From Gorillibacterium sp. (GTDB lineage Bacteria; Bacillota; Bacilli; Paenibacillales; NBRC-103111), in the NCBI GenBank assembly GCA_023511325.1, contig JAIMBU010000222.1, positions 1 to 5,812 on the forward strand: a stretch of DNA of 5,812 nucleotides, given 5' to 3'. Below are positions 1-5,812 of the stretch, piece after piece (the stretch's first letter is position 1; each line of letters begins with the position of its first letter). A program made the position numbers and the translations under genes. Below the pieces are notes generated by a model. It worked only from the letters and a program-made list of their open reading frames with translations. It had not been told where the DNA came from and made no database searches.

Positions 1-239
1 CTACCATACATAACGGAGTCGCCAAGTATGATTATGTAATCCTTCAAATGCTTATTAGTGATTTCACGCTTGATTGAATTAAGCGTCACATCTAAATTAT
101 CAATATAGTTATTATGCAGGTTATCCTTACTAATCTTATATTCTATCCTATTATGAAATACATAACGGTAGGGAATACACCAAGGCAAAACAATTTGGAT
201 AATAATCATGTAAACGAAAAAATATTTAATAGATTTCAA
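1..239 (-). CDS. Partial membrane-anchored SGNH/GDSL hydrolase-like protein (5' end only)
   Basis: This is the N-terminal 79 codons of a gene that continues past the left edge of the window. I translated it by hand from a TTG start at 239-237, preceded seven bases upstream by AAAGGAAG (254-247). Residues 1-4 are polar and basic (MKSI), and residues about 5-24 form one hydrophobic segment (KYFFVYMIIIQIVLPW and on), which I read as a signal anchor. A charged, Asn-rich stretch follows. Residues 68-79 read DYIIILGDSVMYG, a good match to block I of SGNH/GDSL hydrolases, where the Ser of GDS is the nucleophile. The other family blocks (Gly, Asn, and the Asp-x-x-His near the C-terminus) would lie outside the window, so activity cannot be judged. 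Family members include lipases, esterases and polysaccharide O-acyl-modifying enzymes. An internal ATG at codon 11 is a possible but less well-placed start. It runs in the same direction as the regulator gene but is separated from it by a terminator. Confidence 0.7.
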   Translation of the reverse strand, partial: MKSIKYFFVYMIIIQIVLPWCIPYRYVFHNRIEYKISKDNLHNNYIDNLDVTLNSIKREITNKHLKDYIIILGDSVMYG

Positions 240-303
240 TATTTTTCTTCCTTTTCGATTAGAGTTTTATGACTATAGGTGTAAGGAGAATACTTCAAAT
301 CCT

Positions 304-312
304 ATTATATCA
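304..312 (-). promoter_or_regulatory. Extended -10 promoter element for the SGNH-like gene
   Basis: On the minus strand the sequence reads TGATATAAT, a perfect sigma-A -10 hexamer (309-304) with the TG of an extended -10 motif (312-311). No good -35 is seen at 16-18 bases upstream, which is tolerated with an extended -10. Transcription would start near 297, giving a leader of about 58 bases before the TTG start at 239. The rest of 240-430 is AT-rich with no open reading frame I can support. Confidence 0.45.
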
Positions 313-369
313 GCAGTTCTCGTCCAAATTCTATTTAACTTCTTTTAATAAAGGATTTATTAATTATAC

Positions 370-391
370 AAAGTGTTTATTATAGCACTTT
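370..391. repeat. AT-rich inverted repeat in the 240-430 spacer
   Basis: AAAGTG (370-375) and CACTTT (386-391) form a perfect 6-base inverted repeat around a 10-base spacer. The right arm runs into six T residues (389-394). It resembles a weak intrinsic terminator for plus-strand transcription, but no plus-strand gene ends here. The stem is AT-rich and short. On the minus strand the spacer contains TATAAT (383-378), so it could equally be a promoter-associated site. Function is uncertain. Confidence 0.25.
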
Positions 392-430
392 TTTCTTAAT
401 TTAGTTCTGTTTTATAGTTTTAAAAGAATA

Positions 431-473
431 AAAATCGCTTCAATCTCTAGTATTCAGAGGCTGAAGCGATTTT
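431..473 (-). terminator. Rho-independent terminator of the AraC-type regulator gene
   Basis: A perfect 12-base inverted repeat, AAAATCGCTTCA (431-442) and TGAAGCGATTTT (462-473), has an inner CTCT/AGAG pairing that lengthens the hairpin. On the minus strand it starts 23 bases after the regulator's stop codon, and the stem is followed by a T-rich run (ATTTTTATTCTTTT). It therefore ends the regulator transcript and insulates the SGNH-like gene downstream. The plus-strand side also has a short T run, so some bidirectional activity is possible. Confidence 0.88.
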
Positions 474-496
474 ACATTCCCGAATCACCCAGTTAT

Positions 497-2722
497 TTAT
501 GCTCTGGAACGTCGGTACTCTATCGGCGTGACGCTTAAGTAGCGCTTGAACATCCGGTGGAGATAGGAACTGCTAGTGAAGCCGGTCTGCTCGGCAATAT
601 CCGAGACGGACAGATCAGTCTCCTTCAGCAGGCGGCAGACCTCCCGCATCCGTACCTCCATAATGACATCAACAATGGCAGTCAGGGTCTGTAACTTATA
701 GAGCCGGCTGATGTAGATCGGTGACATATTCAGTTCGTCGGCAATCTGGTTCAGGCTCAAGCTGGGGTCCATATAGGAATCATTGATCTTCTGGTTGATC
801 TGCCGTATCAAGTCGCTCTGCTTGGAGCTGCGCTTGTCGGCCTGCCGTTCCTGGATATCATCGAATAGATGATAGAAGGCTTCTTCCAAATCCTCCACTG
901 TCTCAAACGCCTCCAGTGAGGGCACCTTCAACTGTTCTTCTGGAGGAGCAGGACTGCACTTCTTAATATTGTCGATAATTCGCCCTAGTGTAAAGGTAAC
1001 CCGGGAAATAGTCAGCTCCAACATATGATAGGGGTAATTCTCCATCCCGCGGACCAGCTCGGAGAAATGGCTGCGGGCTTCCCCAGTTTTCCCGCTCATG
1101 AGGGCATCGACGAGTTTTTTCTCTCTGTCATCCGGGAAAGCGTACAGGTTATTCTGCATCTCGCTGATTTTCTCGGCGCTGATTATGCAACCACGGCCAT
1201 AGAACAGCCTGTGCTTGGAGGCCTCTCTGGTTTGGGCATACAACCTGTTCAGGACCTCGGCACTATCGCTCACGGGACTGTAGACCAGTGACAGTCCAAT
1301 CTTCAGGTATTCCCGGCAGGACTCGCGAATTTGCCGCAGTAGCACATCGAGCAGCTCTGTATAATGGTACTCGGCGGGGTTGAGGCTGCTCAGCAGCATA
1401 ACTACGCTGTCATCATTCATATCGACGGTCTCTACACGGTACGCTTGGCCGCATATTTCCGAGGCGATATTCATAATAGCAAATTTGTACGGGAGCATAT
1501 ATGATCCAATTTTCTCCCGCATTGCTGAGTATTCATCAATACGCAGCAATACGAGCCGATACCCTTCATCAAAGCCGAAGGGAGTGCCAAGCTGTAGCAG
1601 TTCACCTTGCAGGCTATTGTGCGGTGACTTGATGCCAAGTACGAGATTACGCAACGAACTCTGCGTGATTGTGAACATGCTGTTGCGCTTCTCGGCTTCC
1701 AGAGTGTTCATCCTGTTGACAATCGAATTGATCGGGAGATAGAGGCGCTTGGACAGAAGCCTGGATATGATTAACCCGACTAACAGAATGATTACGGATA
1801 TCAGCAACGTAGTATTGCGAATCTGATTGGTCTGCTTCATGATTACGTTATAGGGAGTAATGCGTACATACTGCCAACCCAATGAATCCTGTGAGGTGTA
1901 GGATACCAATGATTTCTCGCCTCTGAAGGGAACGATAAAGTAACCTGCGGACTGGGCCTTAACTTTATGCTGAAGCCAACTTTCCTCGCTCGCGGTCAAC
2001 TTTTCCAAGGTCAGCTTGTTTCCTGATAGAAATCGTCCCTGATCATCAAGGAGATAGGTGGTGCCGCTGCCAGCATTGACGTTCGCTAGCTCCTTGTTGA
2101 TCCATGCAGCTGACACGTTAACAATAACCGCAGAATTGATGGTATGGTCCCAATTGATGGCGTCATAGCAGAGATAAGTGTAGACGGAGATGTCCTCTTG
2201 CTTGGCGTTACCAATGGAATAGGTACGCGGGATCGGTGTGAACGCCCTGTAATTCTGGTAATGGTTTAGCAACTGGATGATTTCGGTATCATCGAGCTCC
2301 TGGGTGGTAAACACCCCGTTCTGTCCTTGCGCTGCCGAGATATAGAATGTGTCATTATTTGGGTTATAGACATAGATGGACTCGATAAAAGGCATGGAAT
2401 TTAAATAGTTGCCCAGATCAGACATTGCCGCAGTAACTTCAAAGATGGAAGGCTCGTTGTAGAATAGCAGATGAGAGATTGTGTACGTTCGGTAGAGTTG
2501 AAATGAAAGCGTTTGCGCAACTTCGGCCATATTGACCACTTTTATCCCAGTCTGGGTCAGATCCTTCAGGTCAGAACGGAAGGTCTGCGTCTTTTCGACT
2601 CCAATGTAATAGGTGTAGTAAACAAATGTAGAAACAAGAAAGGTTAACGATATACACAGTGTAATCGTGGTCAGCAGTTTGCTATAGAGCACTCTTTTCC
2701 TCCGCATATTGTTGTTCTTCAT
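497..2722 (-). CDS. Membrane-anchored AraC-family transcriptional regulator with extracellular sensor domain
   Basis: The product is 741 residues, close to the lengths of B. subtilis YesS and YtdP, transmembrane AraC-type regulators. Residues about 11-40 form the first membrane segment (KLLTTITLCISLTFLVSTFV). Residues about 44-292 form an extracellular region that looks like a Cache-type sensor (for example SIYVYNPNNDTFYIS, TYLLDDQGRFLSG, LGWQYVRITPY). A second membrane segment lies at about 303-320 (TTLLISVIILLVGLIIS), followed by a short HAMP-like linker. Residues about 387-514 resemble a degenerate nucleotide-cyclase-like (GGDEF-type) fold, which I infer only from pattern. The C-terminal ~105 residues hold the two helix-turn-helix motifs of AraC proteins (LSLNQIADELNMSPIYISRL and VSDIAEQTGFTSSSYLHRMF), ending in the usual TPIEYRR. 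I chose ATG 2722 because it has a strong SD; an ATG at 2800 overlaps the likely -10 element and lacks an SD. It is divergent from the transporter genes and probably activates them on sensing an extracellular sugar. Confidence 0.93.
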   Translation of the reverse strand: MKNNNMRRKRVLYSKLLTTITLCISLTFLVSTFVYYTYYIGVEKTQTFRSDLKDLTQTGIKVVNMAEVAQTLSFQLYRTYTISHLLFYNEPSIFEVTAAMSDLGNYLNSMPFIESIYVYNPNNDTFYISAAQGQNGVFTTQELDDTEIIQLLNHYQNYRAFTPIPRTYSIGNAKQEDISVYTYLCYDAINWDHTINSAVIVNVSAAWINKELANVNAGSGTTYLLDDQGRFLSGNKLTLEKLTASEESWLQHKVKAQSAGYFIVPFRGEKSLVSYTSQDSLGWQYVRITPYNVIMKQTNQIRNTTLLISVIILLVGLIISRLLSKRLYLPINSIVNRMNTLEAEKRNSMFTITQSSLRNLVLGIKSPHNSLQGELLQLGTPFGFDEGYRLVLLRIDEYSAMREKIGSYMLPYKFAIMNIASEICGQAYRVETVDMNDDSVVMLLSSLNPAEYHYTELLDVLLRQIRESCREYLKIGLSLVYSPVSDSAEVLNRLYAQTREASKHRLFYGRGCIISAEKISEMQNNLYAFPDDREKKLVDALMSGKTGEARSHFSELVRGMENYPYHMLELTISRVTFTLGRIIDNIKKCSPAPPEEQLKVPSLEAFETVEDLEEAFYHLFDDIQERQADKRSSKQSDLIRQINQKINDSYMDPSLSLNQIADELNMSPIYISRLYKLQTLTAIVDVIMEVRMREVCRLLKETDLSVSDIAEQTGFTSSSYLHRMFKRYLSVTPIEYRRSRA
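2503..2517. promoter_or_regulatory. Candidate catabolite-responsive element (cre) inside the regulator gene
   Basis: The plus strand reads ATGAAAGCGTTTGCG, matching 14 of 15 positions of the published CcpA consensus WTGNAANCGNWNNCW, with only the last base off. It lies about 205 bases inside the regulator coding sequence, where bound CcpA could act as a roadblock to transcription. Coding-region cre sites are known in Bacillus. A single match to a degenerate consensus can arise by chance, so this is suggestive only. Confidence 0.35.
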
Positions 2723-2727
2723 ATCGT

Positions 2728-2734
2728 CCCCCCC
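2728..2734 (-). promoter_or_regulatory. Ribosome binding site deciding the regulator start (seven-G tract)
   Basis: On the minus strand GAAGGGGGGG ends five bases before ATG 2722 (spacer ACGAT). It is the only strong SD near the N-terminus and is the reason for placing the start at 2722. It contains an unbroken run of seven G residues, unusual for an SD. Confidence 0.7.
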
Positions 2735-2798
2735 TTCAATCATTGACTGGCCCATTTTATAAGGTTTCGGATGAAATTCTCGTAGATGACGCTCCCTC

Positions 2799-2804
2799 AT
2801 TATA
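2799..2804 (-). promoter_or_regulatory. -10 element of the regulator gene promoter
   Basis: The minus strand reads TATAAT, a perfect -10 hexamer. No convincing -35 is found at the usual spacing (the hexamer 17 bases upstream is TGTTCT), so the promoter may be weak or activator-dependent. The transcript would start near 2792 and have a leader of about 70 bases. This argues against the ATG at 2800, which overlaps the hexamer and would be upstream of the transcript start. Confidence 0.45.
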
Positions 2805-2887
2805 AGTCTTCATCAATGGACAGAACAGTGAAGCAACATTAGAATCCTGCATTTTACCAACATTGTGGGTGTGAATAAATTATATAT

Positions 2888-2897
2888 TTGTGCACAA
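2888..2897. repeat. Perfect palindrome in the divergent control region
   Basis: TTGTGCACAA is a perfect 10-base palindrome lying about 85 bases upstream of the regulator -10, in the 453-base spacer between divergent genes. Its position and symmetry fit an operator for a dimeric regulator, but I do not recognise the protein. Between it and 3090 I see no gene; small open frames there lack ribosome binding sites and recognisable protein sequence. Confidence 0.35.
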
Positions 2898-2920
2898 GAC
2901 ATCATTTCTGCCAGTGAAAC

Positions 2921-2936
2921 AAGAGGACTCCCTCTT
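2921..2936. repeat. Short inverted repeat AAGAGG-N4-CCTCTT
   Basis: AAGAGG (2921-2926) and CCTCTT (2931-2936) face each other across four bases. The nine bases ACTCCCTCT at 2927-2935 recur exactly, in inverted orientation, at 3159-3167 next to the first permease start, and TCCCTCT recurs directly at 3125-3131. The shared motif suggests a repeated binding site in the control region, though the pyrimidine-rich motif is also the complement of an SD-like sequence. Confidence 0.3.
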
Positions 2937-3108
2937 TCTTCAAGCGAATTGCAGTTCAATCGAGAGAAAGCTAGAGGAAGGATTATCAAGCTGGATCAGG
3001 GGATGCTTACGTTGAGTTGCGCACAGAGTTCTTTGGCTTTTGCATAAAAGTTCTAATTGTTCACTTCCCATTTAACCGGATCGTGCAGTAAAGCTAGTAA
3101 GCTTCACT

Positions 3109-3136
3109 TTTACATTCAAAAGAATCCCTCTATAGT
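3109..3136 (+). promoter_or_regulatory. Sigma-A-type promoter of the transporter operon
   Basis: TTTACA (3109-3114) and TATAGT (3131-3136) are each one base from the -35 and -10 consensus, separated by 16 bases. Transcription would begin near 3143, leaving a leader of about 30 bases before the TTG start of the first permease. A small inverted repeat, AAGCT-AGTA-AGCTT (3091-3104), sits just upstream of the -35, where an AraC-type activator could bind. Confidence 0.55.
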
Positions 3137-3165
3137 CGAAATATGCAGTTTCTACTTTAGAGGGA
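3125..3165. repeat. Inverted repeat spanning the -10 and the SD of the first permease
   Basis: TCCCTCTA (3125-3132) and TAGAGGGA (3158-3165) are a perfect 8-base inverted repeat with 25 bases between. Inner pairing is possible (TAG 3133-3135 with CTA 3152-3154, AAA 3139-3141 with TTT 3149-3151). The left arm overlaps the -10 and the right arm includes the SD core GAGGGA. If transcription starts near 3143 only the right arm is in the RNA, which favours a DNA operator. If it starts upstream of 3125, an RNA hairpin would cover the ribosome binding site. Confidence 0.45.
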
Positions 3166-3175
3166 GTGAGATAAT

Positions 3176-4177
3176 TTGAACCAAACCTCATCCAAAGGAA
3201 TCTCATCCGTCGGCCCTGGCATTCAAGCCGATGGAAGAGCACACTTACGGACGACAAGAAAGAAGAGAGGATTTATTTATGAGTTGGTTCACAATCGTGT
3301 GATGTTCCTGATGGTGATGCCCACTTTGATATTCTTCCTAGTGAATTCCTATTTTCCAATGGTAGGCATTTATTATGCATTCACCCAGTTCGATTTCAAC
3401 ACTAGCATGTTTAACTCCAAATTCGTCGGATTACAGAATTTCGAGTTCCTCTGGAAATCTGGCACACTGGTGAAGCTGACGATGAATACGATCGGCTATA
3501 ACATCGCTTTCATTCTACTTGGGAATGTACTGGCGATTGCTTGCGCGATCCTACTGAGTGAATTGAATGGAAAATGGTTCAAAAAGATCAGTCAATCGGT
3601 GATGTTCCTACCATATTTCGTATCCTTCGTAATCCTAAGCGTTATTGTTTACAATCTGTTCAATTATGATGGTGGCTTTTTGAACACGATACTTACACAA
3701 TTCGGTTTCGAACGGATCGATGTCTACAGCAAGCCCTATGCTTGGATTTTCTTGATTATCGTCTTCTATTTATGGAAGAACCTCGGCTACAGCATGGTTA
3801 TCTATCTGGCGGCAATCACGGGTATCAGTGACGAGTATTATGAAGCTGCCAAAATTGATGGAGCTAATATTTTTCAGCGGATTTGGTATATTACGGTGCC
3901 GATGTTGAAATCAACCTTTGTGGTGCTCCTTTTGTTCGCACTCGGCAGTATTATGAAGGGGCAGTTCGATCTCTTCTATCAATTAATAGGCAACAACGGA
4001 CTGCTCTACAATACGACTGACATTCTTGATACTTATGTATACCGTTCACTGAAAGTAACGTTTGATGTGGGCATGGCTACAGCTGCTGGAGTATATCAAT
4101 CCTTGTTCGGCTTTATCCTCATTATGACGGTGAACTACATTATCCGCAAAATAAACGATGACTATGCATTGTTCTAG
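3176..4177 (+). CDS. Carbohydrate ABC transporter permease, LplB/YteP-like (first permease)
   Basis: The product is a 333-residue integral membrane subunit of a CUT1-type (binding-protein-dependent) sugar importer. It has a polar, basic N-terminal tail of about 40 residues, somewhat long for LplB-like proteins. About six membrane segments follow, near residues 42-62, 104-128, 138-162, 188-214, 246-264 and 300-323. The cytoplasmic EAA loop that docks the ATPase is well conserved at about residues 219-243 (EYYEAAKIDGANIFQRIWYI, then TVPML). The segment SYFPMVGIYYAFTQFDF near residues 58-74 is typical of this branch. The start is TTG, with GGGAG nine bases upstream; an in-frame TGA at 3167-3169 rules out an earlier start. 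It is the first gene of the transporter operon and pairs with the permease 11 bases downstream. Substrate is unknown; relatives carry oligosaccharides such as pectin fragments. Confidence 0.92.
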   Translation: MNQTSSKGISSVGPGIQADGRAHLRTTRKKRGFIYELVHNRVMFLMVMPTLIFFLVNSYFPMVGIYYAFTQFDFNTSMFNSKFVGLQNFEFLWKSGTLVKLTMNTIGYNIAFILLGNVLAIACAILLSELNGKWFKKISQSVMFLPYFVSFVILSVIVYNLFNYDGGFLNTILTQFGFERIDVYSKPYAWIFLIIVFYLWKNLGYSMVIYLAAITGISDEYYEAAKIDGANIFQRIWYITVPMLKSTFVVLLLFALGSIMKGQFDLFYQLIGNNGLLYNTTDILDTYVYRSLKVTFDVGMATAAGVYQSLFGFILIMTVNYIIRKINDDYALF

Positions 4178-4188
4178 GAGGGTAAGAA

Positions 4189-5082
4189 ATGCGAATTAAA
4201 AGCGATAATTATACACGACTACTCCAAGCGATCGCCTATGTGGTCATCATTGGGTTGTCGATTGCCTGCCTGCTGCCCTTTCTGCTGATCATTTCTGCTT
4301 CATTGACCAGCAATGACTCCATTATCAGGGATGGCTATCATCTAATTCCGACAAAGTTCTCAATTGAGGGCTACAAGACGGTTTTCATCTTTCCAGGTGA
4401 AGTACTGCGAGCATATGCCGTCACTCTGACCGCAACTGCGATCGGAACGACATTGGGCCTGTTCTTCATGACTATGACTGGTTATGTACTGGCTCGCAAG
4501 GATTTCAAATACCGCAACAAAATCTCTTTCTATATATACTTCACGACATTGTTTGGAGGAGGACTTGTTCCATGGTACATCATGATCACAAGATACCTCG
4601 GTCTGCTTGATTCCTATGCCGTACTGGTGCTTCCGGGCTTGATGACGCCGTTCCTGATTATCCTAATGAAGAACTTCATCAAATCGGCAATCCCCGAGGA
4701 GCTTTTCGATTCCGGTAAAATTGATGGGGCTGGCGATTTCCGGATTTACTGGCAGATTGTGCTGAAATTAGCCATGCCAGGGATTGCTACAGTTGGTTTG
4801 TTCCTAGCTTTGTATTACTGGAACGATTGGTTCACGTCTTCGCTATTCATCAACGATACCCATAAATATCAGCTGCAGTTCTATCTGTATAACGTTATCA
4901 ACTCTGCCCAATTTATTGCGCAGATGGGTGCCGGAACTGGGGTAATGCTGGCTCATGACGTACCTACTGAATCTACCAAAATGGCGATGGCGATTGTTGT
5001 CACCGGGCCAATCCTGCTCCTGTATCCATTTGTTCAGCGTTACTTTGTCAAAGGCCTGACCATTGGAGCTGTAAAAGGTTAG
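4189..5082 (+). CDS. Carbohydrate ABC transporter permease, YtcP-like (second permease)
   Basis: The product is a 297-residue partner permease of the same CUT1 importer, a normal length for the family. Membrane segments are predicted near residues 11-39, 76-103, 113-133, 143-163, 199-215 and 265-286. The C-terminus FVQRYFVKGLTIGAVKG is the hallmark ending of YtcP-like permeases. The EAA loop at about 169-198 (PEELFDSGKIDGAGDFRIYW, then QIVLKLAMPG) keeps the Gly of IDGA and the closing Pro, but the EAA triplet itself reads D-S-G. The ATG start has AGGAGGG seven bases ahead (4176-4182), overlapping the stop codon of the first permease, so the two are tightly and probably translationally linked. 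The two permeases should form a heterodimeric channel. No ATPase gene adjoins them. Confidence 0.93.
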   Translation: MRIKSDNYTRLLQAIAYVVIIGLSIACLLPFLLIISASLTSNDSIIRDGYHLIPTKFSIEGYKTVFIFPGEVLRAYAVTLTATAIGTTLGLFFMTMTGYVLARKDFKYRNKISFYIYFTTLFGGGLVPWYIMITRYLGLLDSYAVLVLPGLMTPFLIILMKNFIKSAIPEELFDSGKIDGAGDFRIYWQIVLKLAMPGIATVGLFLALYYWNDWFTSSLFINDTHKYQLQFYLYNVINSAQFIAQMGAGTGVMLAHDVPTESTKMAMAIVVTGPILLLYPFVQRYFVKGLTIGAVKG

Positions 5083-5084
5083 AA

Positions 5085-5120
5085 CCACTGCCTCCGCCCT
5101 TCTGGGCCTATGGTAGTTGG
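5085..5120 (+). other. Intercistronic stem-loop between second permease and binding protein
   Basis: GCCC (5096-5099) and GGGC (5104-5107) close a TTCT tetraloop. Below an internal loop, CTGCC (5088-5092) pairs with GGTAG (5112-5116, one G-U), and CCA (5085-5087) with TGG (5118-5120) past a bulged T. There is no T run after it, so it is not a standard terminator. It begins two bases after the permease stop, where such hairpins often protect upstream mRNA ends or help give the binding-protein message a different level. Confidence 0.5.
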
Positions 5121-5155
5121 CTAACATAGAAGTATATTGAAAAGGGAGGATTTAG

Positions 5156-5812
5156 ATGAAAAGGAAACCGGGAAAACGCATGTCGATTCTTCTTACTTCA
5201 GTGCTGAGTTTTTCTCTGCTCGCGGGCTGTGGGGGAAACTCCGCAGACGAGGATAAAGCGACAGCGAAAGAGAGTAGCACAGGCAATACTGAACAGAGCA
5301 CTGCCGCCCCAACAGAGGTTAAGACAGGGGTAGATACCTCCAAGAAGGTGGAACTGCAATTCTATATGTTAGGTGATGCGCCCAAGGATCTTTCGGCCAT
5401 CGAAGCGGAAGTCAATAAAATGGCTCTGGAAGACTTGAACGCTACTGTTAAGTTCAATTACACGACCTGGACCGACTGGGAGCAGAAGTATAAATTGCTG
5501 CTCTCTTCGGGACAATCGATCGATTTGATCTTCACAGCCGAGTGGACCCAATTTCAGGCTTACGCCAAAAAAGGCGCCTTCCTGGCCATGGACGATCTGC
5601 TACCTACAGCAGCACCGGTGCTGCAAAAATTTGTACCGCAGGATATGTGGGATGCGGTTAAGATTGACAACAAGATTTATACCATACCCGCGACTTATAA
5701 GGAATATGTAACCAACGGCTTTGTATGGCGCGAGAATCTGCGCAAGAAATATGATTTGCCTCAGCCTACTGATTTAGCCAGCTATGAAGCTTATATGGAA
5801 GGCATCAAGAAG
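5156..5812 (+). CDS. Sugar ABC transporter substrate-binding lipoprotein (N-terminal part, truncated by window edge)
   Basis: The first 219 codons are present and the frame is open to the right edge. Full-length relatives are about 500 residues. The start is ATG with AAAGGGAGG six bases upstream. Residues 1-24 are a lipoprotein signal peptide: basic MKRKPGKR, a hydrophobic core, and lipobox LLAGC with the lipid-carrying Cys at 25. Residues 26-64 are a Ser/Thr/Glu/Ala-rich flexible tether. The binding domain begins near 65 with VELQFYMLGDAPKDLSAIEA; SSGQSIDLIFTAEW (117-130), GAFLAMDDLLP (140-150) and DNKIYTIPATYKE (171-183) are the typical landmarks of family-1 extracellular solute-binding proteins. 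It resembles LplA/YtcQ-like proteins, often with a DUF3502 C-terminus, which is outside the window. It should capture the substrate at the outer face of the membrane and deliver it to the two permeases. It lies 73 bases after the second permease, in the same operon. Confidence 0.93.
   Translation, partial: MKRKPGKRMSILLTSVLSFSLLAGCGGNSADEDKATAKESSTGNTEQSTAAPTEVKTGVDTSKKVELQFYMLGDAPKDLSAIEAEVNKMALEDLNATVKFNYTTWTDWEQKYKLLLSSGQSIDLIFTAEWTQFQAYAKKGAFLAMDDLLPTAAPVLQKFVPQDMWDAVKIDNKIYTIPATYKEYVTNGFVWRENLRKKYDLPQPTDLASYEAYMEGIKK

Noticed and set aside
462..476. cre-like TGAAGCGATTTT at the terminator
   Set aside because: It fails the conserved AA positions of the cre consensus and is fully explained as the terminator stem.
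1025..1742. Plus-strand open frames at 1025-1291 and 1380-1742
   Set aside because: They are antisense to the well-supported regulator gene, with no independent start signals or protein resemblance.
2723..2800. Longer regulator start at ATG 2800, adding 26 residues
   Set aside because: No SD precedes it, it overlaps the likely -10 hexamer, and the added residues are not part of the usual N-terminus before the first membrane segment.
2865..3047. 60-codon plus-strand open frame in the divergent spacer
   Set aside because: It starts with GTG with no ribosome binding site, has no recognisable protein features, and lies within a control region.
3072..3257. Minus-strand open frame of 61 codons
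   Set aside because: It overlaps the operon promoter and the start of the first permease on the opposite strand and has no support as a gene.
4843..5551. Minus-strand open frames at 4843-5127, 5152-5343 and 5369-5551
   Set aside because: They are antisense shadows of the second permease and the binding-protein gene.
1..5812. CRISPR array, tRNA, rRNA, insertion sequence or attachment site
   Set aside because: I saw no regularly spaced repeats, no RNA-gene signatures and no transposase or terminal inverted repeats anywhere in the window.

Overview
The window looks like a piece of a Paenibacillus-type Firmicute chromosome. The evidence is moderate GC in the genes, AT-rich spacers, strong AGGAGG-like ribosome binding sites, two TTG starts, and the layout 'large membrane-anchored AraC-type regulator diverging from two LplB/YtcP-like permeases and a sugar-binding lipoprotein', which is very common in that genus. 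The genus is inferred from style and protein resemblance, since no marker gene is present.

Layout. Positions 1-239 (minus) hold the 5' end of a membrane-anchored SGNH/GDSL-hydrolase-like gene that runs off the left edge. Positions 240-430 are AT-rich and probably carry its promoter. A strong stem-loop terminator at 431-473 ends the next gene. Positions 497-2722 (minus) encode a 741-residue transmembrane AraC-family regulator with an extracellular sensor region. Positions 2723-3175 form a 453-base divergent control region with a credible sigma-A promoter for the right-hand genes, a -10 for the regulator, and several inverted repeats. On the plus strand follow permease 1 (3176-4177), permease 2 (4189-5082) and a substrate-binding lipoprotein (5156 to the right edge, truncated).

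How the genes work together. The lipoprotein should capture a sugar or oligosaccharide outside the cell, and the two permeases should form the membrane channel of a CUT1-type importer. No ATPase gene is visible, so a shared MsmX/UgpC-type ATPase elsewhere in the genome is the likely energy source. The regulator has two membrane segments around an extracellular part and a cytoplasmic AraC DNA-binding domain, so it is likely a one-component sensor controlling the adjacent transporter, as proposed for YesS and YtdP of Bacillus subtilis. The substrate cannot be read from this window.

I see no clearly new system. The points most worth a second look are the inverted repeats in the divergent control region, a cre-like site inside the regulator gene, a stem-loop before the lipoprotein gene, and the unreported partial SGNH gene at the left edge.
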